Below are positions 59,496 to 64,000 of a stretch of 64,000 nt of DNA, one piece after another. The position numbers and the translations under genes were made by a program. This stretch comes from JAAYEA01 sp012689325. Lineage in GTDB: Bacteria > Chloroflexota > Anaerolineae > JAAYEA01. The notes under the pieces were generated by a model. That model worked only from the letters and a program-made list of their open reading frames with translations, made no database searches and was not told the origin of the DNA. The stretch is taken from positions 25,666 to 89,665 of the forward strand of contig DAITVZ010000009.1 in the NCBI GenBank assembly GCA_036841525.1, in the 5' to 3' direction. The first letter of the stretch is position 1. Every line of letters starts with the position of its first letter.

Positions 59496-59524
59496 ATTGT
59501 AACACCGAGCCCGGCAACAGTCAA
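59496..59524 (-). promoter_or_regulatory. promoter of moxR operon
   Basis: On the minus strand TTGACT and TACAAT are 17 bases apart, about 30 bases before the moxR start. Confidence 0.7.
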
Positions 59525-59590
59525 ACGGGCCAGAGTTACTTAGCTATACAAAGGAACTGCCTCCACGGCGGCGCGGACGCGTCGCCTCCG

Positions 59591-59625
59591 AACACAAAAT
59601 ACCGCCCAGGAGCGGGCCTGGGCGG
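59591..59625 (-). terminator. rho-independent terminator of bcp
   Basis: CCGCCCAGG and CCTGGGCGG form a perfect 9-bp stem with a 6-base loop; on the minus strand it is followed by TATTTTGTGTT. Confidence 0.75.
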
Positions 59626-59646
59626 ATATCGGACTTGGTCTTCAGT

Positions 59647-60099
59647 TTACAGCGCGGCCAGAACCTCGGCATCGTGGCCTTCGGGCTTGACCTTCTCAAA
59701 GACCTTGGCGATCTTGCCCTGCTCATCGATGATAAAGGTGGTGCGCAAGATGCCAAAGTAAGTATTGCCATACATCTTTTTCTCGCCCCAGACTCCATAG
59801 AGCTCAGCGACCGTGTGATCGGGGTCGCTCAAGAGGTGGAAGGGGAGGGCGAACTTGAGCTTGAAACCCTGATGCGACTCGATCGAGTCGGGGCTTACGC
59901 CCAAGACCACCGCGCCCTTGGCCAGGATCTTGGCATGGCTATCGCGAAAGCCGCACGCCTCGGTGGTGCAGCCGGATGTATTGTCCTTGGGGTAAAAATA
60001 GAGCACTACCTTTTTGCCCCTGAATGAGGATAGGGTGACTTGGTCACCTTGGTCATCGGTCAAGGTGAAATCGGGAGCAACGGTTCCTTCCTTCAACAT
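59647..60099 (-). CDS. bcp: thiol peroxidase of the BCP/PrxQ family
   Basis: A 150-residue peroxiredoxin that reduces hydrogen peroxide and organic peroxides. The peroxidatic Cys and the resolving Cys five positions on are in NTSGCTTEACGFRD, near residue 45. The N-terminus is VAPDFTLTDDQGDQVTLSSFRGKK. AAGGAGG precedes ATG 60099. It is divergent from lgt. Confidence 0.95.
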   Translation of the reverse strand: MLKEGTVAPDFTLTDDQGDQVTLSSFRGKKVVLYFYPKDNTSGCTTEACGFRDSHAKILAKGAVVLGVSPDSIESHQGFKLKFALPFHLLSDPDHTVAELYGVWGEKKMYGNTYFGILRTTFIIDEQGKIAKVFEKVKPEGHDAEVLAAL

Positions 60100-60202
60100 G
60101 GCATCCTCCTTGGCAGATCTCACGTTCGCTAGCCTGATTCTATCCAGGAGACCGTCCCTCGCCATGACACAGATCATGCTGAGGACCCATGCGATCAGTG
60201 CA

Positions 60203-60222
60203 GCCCCATTAGCAGATGGGGC
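60203..60222. promoter_or_regulatory. inverted repeat near the lgt promoter
   Basis: GCCCCAT and ATGGGGC are perfect 7-base arms with a 6-base spacer, just upstream of the lgt -10 box. It may be an operator or a hairpin. Confidence 0.35.
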
Positions 60223-60238
60223 CAACCGGCGTTATAAT
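60209..60238 (+). promoter_or_regulatory. probable lgt promoter
   Basis: A perfect TATAAT is present with TTAGCA 18 bases upstream. The -35 is weak. Confidence 0.5.
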
Positions 60239-60266
60239 AGGCGCAGCAAAAGGGGAGGAATGTACC

Positions 60267-61073
60267 ATGGGAGGAGCTAGCATCGCTTTTCGCATCGGCC
60301 CGATCTCCGTGGCCTGGTACGGCATCATCATCGTGGCGGCGACGCTGGCCGCCGGCTATGTCGCCCAGAGCGAAGCGGAGCGCCGCGGCGACGACCCCGA
60401 ACACGTCTGGAATGCCTTTCTGCTCTGCCTGCTCTTTGGCATCGTGGGCGCCAGGCTCTATCACGTCATCTCGAGCCTGGACTACTATATCCAATACCCC
60501 TTGCAGGTTTTTAACACGCGAGCGGGCGGCCTGGGCATCATCGGGGCGGTGTTGGGGGGCATCCTCGGCCTCTGGATCTATACCCGGCGGGCCAAGCTGA
60601 GCTTTTTGCACTGGGCCGATATCGCGGTGCCCGGCCTGCTGCTGGCCCAGGCCATCGGGCGGTGGGGCAATTTCATCAACCAGGAGCTCTATGGCTATCC
60701 CACCGACCTGCCGTGGGGCATCTATATCGACCCCATGCACCGGCTCCCCGAGTTCGCCGACTATGAGCGGTTCCACCCCACGTTTCTGTACGAGTCGCTG
60801 TGGAACCTGATCGGCTTTGGGCTGTTTATGGTCCTGGCGCGCAAGCTCAGGAACTGGCTCCGCGATGGCGATCTGCTGCTGCTCTATGGCATCTATTACC
60901 CGATCGGGCGCTTCCTGGTCGAGTTTCAGCGGCCCGATGCCTGGAAGATCGGCACGCTGGCCACGGCGCAGTGGATTTCCCTGGCGGCGGCGGCCATTTG
61001 CGCCATCCTCCTCTTCCTGCGCCATCGCCGGGCCCCTGCCGCGCCCAACCAAGTTCCCGGGTCATCGAGTTGA
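60267..61073 (+). CDS. lgt: prolipoprotein diacylglyceryl transferase
   Basis: A 268-residue polytopic enzyme that transfers diacylglycerol from phosphatidylglycerol to the lipobox Cys of prolipoproteins. The signature GRWGNFINQELYG is intact; GARLYHVISS near residue 75 and FHPTFLYESLWNLIGF follow the family pattern, as does YYPIGRFLVEF. GGGGAGGA precedes ATG 60267. The tRNA promoter overlaps its stop codon. Confidence 0.95.
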   Translation: MGGASIAFRIGPISVAWYGIIIVAATLAAGYVAQSEAERRGDDPEHVWNAFLLCLLFGIVGARLYHVISSLDYYIQYPLQVFNTRAGGLGIIGAVLGGILGLWIYTRRAKLSFLHWADIAVPGLLLAQAIGRWGNFINQELYGYPTDLPWGIYIDPMHRLPEFADYERFHPTFLYESLWNLIGFGLFMVLARKLRNWLRDGDLLLLYGIYYPIGRFLVEFQRPDAWKIGTLATAQWISLAAAAICAILLFLRHRRAPAAPNQVPGSSS

Positions 61074-61097
61074 CAACAATTCGATACGGGCTATAAT
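61070..61097 (+). promoter_or_regulatory. consensus promoter of tRNA-Leu
   Basis: TTGACA and TATAAT, both perfect, are 16 bases apart. Confidence 0.85.
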
Positions 61098-61109
61098 ATG
61101 GGCAGTTTC

Positions 61110-61193
61110 GCCCCGGTGGTGGAATGGCATACACGGCAGGTTGAGGACCTGTGCCCTTAGGGCGTGCTGGTTCGACTCCAGTCCGGGGCACCA
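61110..61193 (+). tRNA. tRNA-Leu (anticodon GAG)
   Basis: An 84-base class II tRNA. Acceptor arms GCCCCGG and CCGGGGC pair perfectly. The anticodon loop TTGAGGA gives GAG, reading CUC and CUU leucine codons. The long variable arm (GCCCTTAGGGC) and T arm (CTGG TTCGACT CCAG) are clear. The 3' CCA is encoded. Confidence 0.96.
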
Positions 61194-61198
61194 ACAAG

Positions 61199-61232
61199 CA
61201 CCGCTTCCCTCTCTGGAAAGCGGTGTTTTTTT
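61199..61232 (+). terminator. terminator of tRNA-Leu
   Basis: CACCGCTT and AAGCGGTG form a stem followed by seven T residues. Confidence 0.85.
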
Positions 61233-61247
61233 GCGTGCCGCCAGCGC

Positions 61248-61523
61248 TCAGGCCAGCTTGCGGGTGGGGAGTGCGATGGGCAGGACCATCACCAGCACGC
61301 CAATGGCCAGCACGAGAAGGCCGGCGCCATACTCTTTGCCCACCCCGGCGATGATCTGGCTCCAGAAGCGCCCCAGCGCATCGATGAGCGCCACCCAGTT
61401 GGCCGGGCCCACCGCCTCGCCGGCGGCGCGCATCGCCTCCAGGCGCGTCACCAAGAGCATGGACAGGCCTGCCAGCACAATGAGGACCCCCACGATAAAC
61501 ATGGCGATGCGGAGACCTTTCAT
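61248..61523 (-). CDS. small two-helix membrane protein
   Basis: A 91-residue protein with two hydrophobic helices (IAMFIVGVLIVLAGLSMLLV and GLLVLAIGVLVMVLPIAL) joined by a soluble loop. No family recognised. GGGGAGGACGGG precedes ATG 61523. It lies 57 bases after the nitroreductase gene on the same strand. Confidence 0.65.
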   Translation of the reverse strand: MKGLRIAMFIVGVLIVLAGLSMLLVTRLEAMRAAGEAVGPANWVALIDALGRFWSQIIAGVGKEYGAGLLVLAIGVLVMVLPIALPTRKLA

Positions 61524-61580
61524 CCCGTCCTCCCCTCTGCCCATCTCGGGCACTCTATGCCGCGGCGCCGCGGGTACAGG

Positions 61581-62093
61581 CTAACCATCCCAACCCTGGC
61601 CGTAACGATCCGCGGAGACCAACTCGGCCAAGGGCTTGCGCGAGCGAGCGCCAGGCTGCTCCGCCGGGACCCCGATGGGCAGGATCGCCACCACGTTGGC
61701 TTCCTCGGGGATGCCCAACAGCGCCTTGACCCCGCCCTCGTGAAAGGCCCCGATCCAACAGGTCCCATAGCCCAGGGCGGTGGCGGCCAGCACCGCGTTC
61801 TGCATGGCGATGGTCGCATCGACCACGCACCACTTTTCGCTGACCTTGGGCAGCGCCACGCCCACCAACATGGCCCCCGCCCCGGCTAGCCAGAGCTGCC
61901 CCAAGCAAAGCGCGGCCAGCTTGGTCTTTTGCGCCCCGTCGCTGACCACGACGAGGTGCCAGGGCTGGCGGTTCCGCGCCGAAGGAGCCAAGCGCGCCGC
62001 CTCCAGGATCTTGGCGAGGTCCTCGGGGGGCAGGGGTTGGCGCTCGTAGCGGCGGATGCTGCGACGGTCGGCGATGGCTTGCAAGGTGTCCAC
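61581..62093 (-). CDS. nitroreductase family protein
   Basis: A 170-residue FMN-dependent NAD(P)H oxidoreductase of the short nitroreductase type. RRSIRRYERQPLPPEDLAKILEAARLAPSARNRQPWHLVVV is the classic N-terminal FMN-binding pattern, and LAATALGYGTCWIGAFHE the second. The substrate is unknown. It follows comEA on the minus strand. Confidence 0.9.
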   Translation of the reverse strand: MDTLQAIADRRSIRRYERQPLPPEDLAKILEAARLAPSARNRQPWHLVVVSDGAQKTKLAALCLGQLWLAGAGAMLVGVALPKVSEKWCVVDATIAMQNAVLAATALGYGTCWIGAFHEGGVKALLGIPEEANVVAILPIGVPAEQPGARSRKPLAELVSADRYGQGWDG

Positions 62094-62117
62094 GTCATGC
62101 TCCTGTTGGGAATGGGA

Positions 62118-62684
62118 TCAGCGCAAGGTAATCAAAGGCTTGATCTTTTCGATGGTCGCGGGGCCGATGCCCTGCACCTGGCCCAGCTCCTGGATGGTCT
62201 TGAAGGACCCATGCGCCTGGCGATACTCGACGATGCGCTGCGCATAGACGGCGCCGATGCCGGGCAGGGTCTCGAGCTCGGCGGCGGAAGCCTGGTTGAT
62301 GTTGACCTTGCCCTCCTGGACCGATAGGCTCCTGGAAGGCGGCATCTCGCCCTTGGCGGGGACGTGAACCTGGTCGCCATCCCGGACCGGCAGCGCCAGG
62401 TTGACCTGCGCCAGGTCCGCTTCCGCAGACGGCCCTCCGGCGGCGGCCACCGCATCCTTGCCGATGGATCCCGACGGCAGCGCATAGACGTCTGGGCGGG
62501 CCACCGCGCCGGAGACGTATACCCGGCACGGCGCCTCCGTGGCCGTGGGCGCAGGGGTGGCGGTCTGGATCACCAACGGCGCCGGCCGGGGATAGCGCGC
62601 GCCAAAAATCACCGCGCCGATGAGGGACACATTGAGCAGCGCGGCCAGCACCAGCCGCCGGTTGCGTTCGAGCCAATCTGCCAT
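62118..62684 (-). CDS. comEA: ComEA-like competence/DNA-binding protein
   Basis: A 188-residue protein with an N-terminal membrane anchor (LVLAALLNVSLIGAVIFGA), a Thr/Pro linker, an SLBB domain (VYVSGAVARPDVYALPSG) and a C-terminal helix-hairpin-helix pair (KVNINQASAAELETLPGIGAVYAQRIVEYR). ComEA binds incoming DNA at the cell surface in natural transformation. No comEC is in the window. ATG 62684 is chosen as the signal-anchor start. Confidence 0.9.
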   Translation of the reverse strand: MADWLERNRRLVLAALLNVSLIGAVIFGARYPRPAPLVIQTATPAPTATEAPCRVYVSGAVARPDVYALPSGSIGKDAVAAAGGPSAEADLAQVNLALPVRDGDQVHVPAKGEMPPSRSLSVQEGKVNINQASAAELETLPGIGAVYAQRIVEYRQAHGSFKTIQELGQVQGIGPATIEKIKPLITLR

Positions 62685-62723
62685 GCGTCTTGTCCTTGGC
62701 CGAGGAAAGGTCGCCTTGGCCAC

Positions 62724-62751
62724 ATTATACACCAGGCCCCGGGAAAGGCAA
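62724..62751 (-). promoter_or_regulatory. promoter of comEA
   Basis: On the minus strand TTGCCT and TATAAT are 16 bases apart. It sits back to back with the divergent promoter at 62757. Confidence 0.65.
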
Positions 62752-62756
62752 CCCGT

Positions 62757-62785
62757 TTGTCCGTTTGGCCGCGCGCCACTATAAT
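62757..62785 (+). promoter_or_regulatory. promoter of zinc polyol dehydrogenase
   Basis: TTGTCC and TATAAT are 17 bases apart, about 65 bases before the start codon. Confidence 0.65.
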
Positions 62786-62850
62786 AGGCGCGACCGAGCA
62801 CCCGAGCGCCAAATGATGGCGTGTCACATATGGAAAGGAGTTATTACCCA

Positions 62851-63882
62851 ATGAACGTGGTTGAACTGCATGGAGAGAGGGATATGCGGATCGTGCAGGC
62901 GGCGCGGCCCGTGCCAGGGCCCGGCGAGGTGTTGCTGCGCATCCGGGCGGTGGGCATCTGCGGCTCGGACCTGCACTATTACAAAGAGGGCGGGATCGGC
63001 GATGCGGTGGTCAACGAGCCCCTGATCATCGGCCACGAGTTCGCCGCCGAGGTCGCCGAGCTGGGCCCCGGCGTCACGGGTCTGTTCGTCGGGCAGCCCG
63101 TCGCCGTGGAGCCGGCCATGCCCTGCCACCACTGCGAGCTGTGCGTCGAGGGCAACTCGAACCTCTGCCCCAGCGTGCGCTTTGCGGGCTCGCCGGGCGT
63201 CCAGGGCGCCATGCGCGAGTATATGGTCCACCCCGCCGCCAATTGCTTCCCCCTGCTTCCCGGCATGACCTTCGCCGACGGCGCGGTGTTGGAGCCGCTG
63301 GGCATCGGCATCCATGCCGTGGACCTGGGCAAGCAAAAGGTGGGGGCCACGGTGGCCGTGCTGGGCTGCGGGCCCATCGGCCTGCTGACCATGCAGGTGG
63401 CCCGGGCCGCGGGCGCCAGCCGCATCTTTGCCACCGACCTGCTGGACTATAGGCTGGAGGCCGCCAAGAAATGCGGGGCCACCGAAACCTATAACGCCAA
63501 GCGGGACGACGTGGTGCAAGCCATCACGCAGGCCACCGGCGGCCGCGGCGTGGATGTGGTGTACGAGTGCTCCGGCGCGCTGGACACCCCCGATCAGGCC
63601 ATGCATCTCGCCAGGGCGGGCGGCACGGTGGTGCTGGTGGGCATCCCCAGCGAGGACCACACCACGTTCACCGCCTCTGTGGCGCGCCGCAAGGGCCTCA
63701 CCATCAAGATGTCGCGGCGGATGCGCGAGGTCTATCCGCGCTCCCTGGCCATGGCTGCCGCGGCCCAGGTGGACCTCCGCGTCGTCGTCAGCCACCACGT
63801 GCCGCTTTCGCAGGTAGGCGAAGCGATGGAGATGCTGGAGCATTACGAGGATGGCGTGCTCAAGGTGATTGTCGACATCTAG
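62851..63882 (+). CDS. zinc-dependent polyol (sorbitol/L-threonine-type) dehydrogenase
   Basis: A 343-residue medium-chain dehydrogenase. Catalytic zinc ligands are Cys in VGICGSDLHYY and His-Glu in GHEFAAEV; the structural zinc site is CHHCELCVEGNSNLC. The NAD loop is VLGCGPIGLLTMQVA. SDLHYY and overall pattern favour sorbitol, xylitol or L-iditol dehydrogenase. AAAGGAG precedes ATG 62851. The enzyme could oxidise a polyol related to the mtlD set at 54 kb. Confidence 0.88.
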   Translation: MNVVELHGERDMRIVQAARPVPGPGEVLLRIRAVGICGSDLHYYKEGGIGDAVVNEPLIIGHEFAAEVAELGPGVTGLFVGQPVAVEPAMPCHHCELCVEGNSNLCPSVRFAGSPGVQGAMREYMVHPAANCFPLLPGMTFADGAVLEPLGIGIHAVDLGKQKVGATVAVLGCGPIGLLTMQVARAAGASRIFATDLLDYRLEAAKKCGATETYNAKRDDVVQAITQATGGRGVDVVYECSGALDTPDQAMHLARAGGTVVLVGIPSEDHTTFTASVARRKGLTIKMSRRMREVYPRSLAMAAAAQVDLRVVVSHHVPLSQVGEAMEMLEHYEDGVLKVIVDI

Positions 63883-63892
63883 AAACTAGAAG

Positions 63893-63929
63893 GGCCGGGG
63901 CTGTCGGAATCCAGCCCCGGCCTTTTTTT
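63893..63929. terminator. terminator after polyol dehydrogenase
   Basis: GGCCGGGGCTG and CAGCCCCGGCC form a perfect 11-bp stem with an 8-base loop, followed by seven T residues on the plus strand. Confidence 0.88.
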
Positions 63930-64000
63930 CATGGGCTCGCTGGTTTGGGGACGGGATAGAGCCAGCGATAGACGTTATACTGCTCCCAGATGGTCGCCAC
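63929..64000 (-). CDS. C-terminal fragment of a gene running off the window
   Basis: On the minus strand the last 72 bases read as an open frame of 23 residues ending YRWLYPVPKPASP and a TGA at 63931-63929. It is convergent with the polyol dehydrogenase and ends at its terminator, which suits a real gene end. The aromatic-rich tail is not enough to assign a family. Confidence 0.45.
   Translation of the reverse strand: MATIWEQYNVYRWLYPVPKPASP

Overview
The window is a gene-dense, high-GC bacterial chromosome segment of about 55 protein genes and one tRNA. There are no insertion sequences, phage genes or CRISPR arrays, and no gene-free gap longer than 300 bases; the longest, about 237 bases before the Asp-box protein, holds a promoter. 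Gene content suggests a Chloroflexota bacterium near Anaerolineae. Pointers are the split glycine decarboxylase, secreted Asp-box protein with Thr-Pro linkers and an LYLPLVSK-type motif, paired Asp23 proteins, and the order coaD, coiled-coil gene, yceD, rpmF. This assignment is inference. Many promoters are near-consensus sigma-70 type (TTGNNN, 16-17 bases, TATAAT-like), which helped decide several starts.

Layout. 1-2.4 kb: part of a long coiled-coil protein and a divergent FAD-dependent dehydrogenase. 2.4-15.9 kb: a housekeeping block (rlmN, rpe, rpmB, asp23, fakA, two fakB, recG, coaD, yceD, rpmF, fabD, fabG, second asp23, nusB) recalling the Bacillus rpe-rpmB-yloU-yloV-recG-fabD-fabG neighbourhood. 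15.9-21.3 kb: a CHAP cell-wall hydrolase, a SelW/Rdx-like gene with an in-frame UGA, a nucleotidyltransferase and three glycosyltransferases. 21.3-29.1 kb: an aminotransferase, a DUF92 membrane protein, a HAD nucleotidase, a ROK kinase, a SanA-like protein, a GNAT enzyme, a DUF433 protein and transketolase.

29.2-35.7 kb: a fused Fe-S/molybdopterin hydroxylase with a tandem-repeat tail, a YdjC deacetylase, a 64-residue protein, and proA/proB. 35.7-43 kb: three co-directional genes, namely a GlmU-like/phosphohexomutase fusion, an unknown protein, and a 1202-residue fusion of serine hydroxymethyltransferase with two GcvT-like domains. 43-46.4 kb: a large secreted Asp-box repeat protein. 46.5-49.9 kb: gcvH, gcvPA and gcvPB; with the GcvT-containing fusion these supply P, H and T of the glycine cleavage system (no L protein here). 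50-53.1 kb: a copper cassette csoR-copZ-copA with a palindromic operator.

53.1-59.5 kb: MoxR, DUF58, a DUF4129-type membrane protein, then a lyxose isomerase, a mannitol-1-phosphate dehydrogenase and a PfkB kinase. 59.6-64 kb: peroxiredoxin, lgt, tRNA-Leu(GAG), a small membrane protein, a nitroreductase, comEA, a zinc polyol dehydrogenase and the tail of a further gene.

The most notable items are the putative selenoprotein at 17023-17256 (CxxU motif, SECIS-like hairpin, strong ribosome binding site, own promoter), which a standard gene caller would miss, and the SHMT/GcvT/GcvT fusion.
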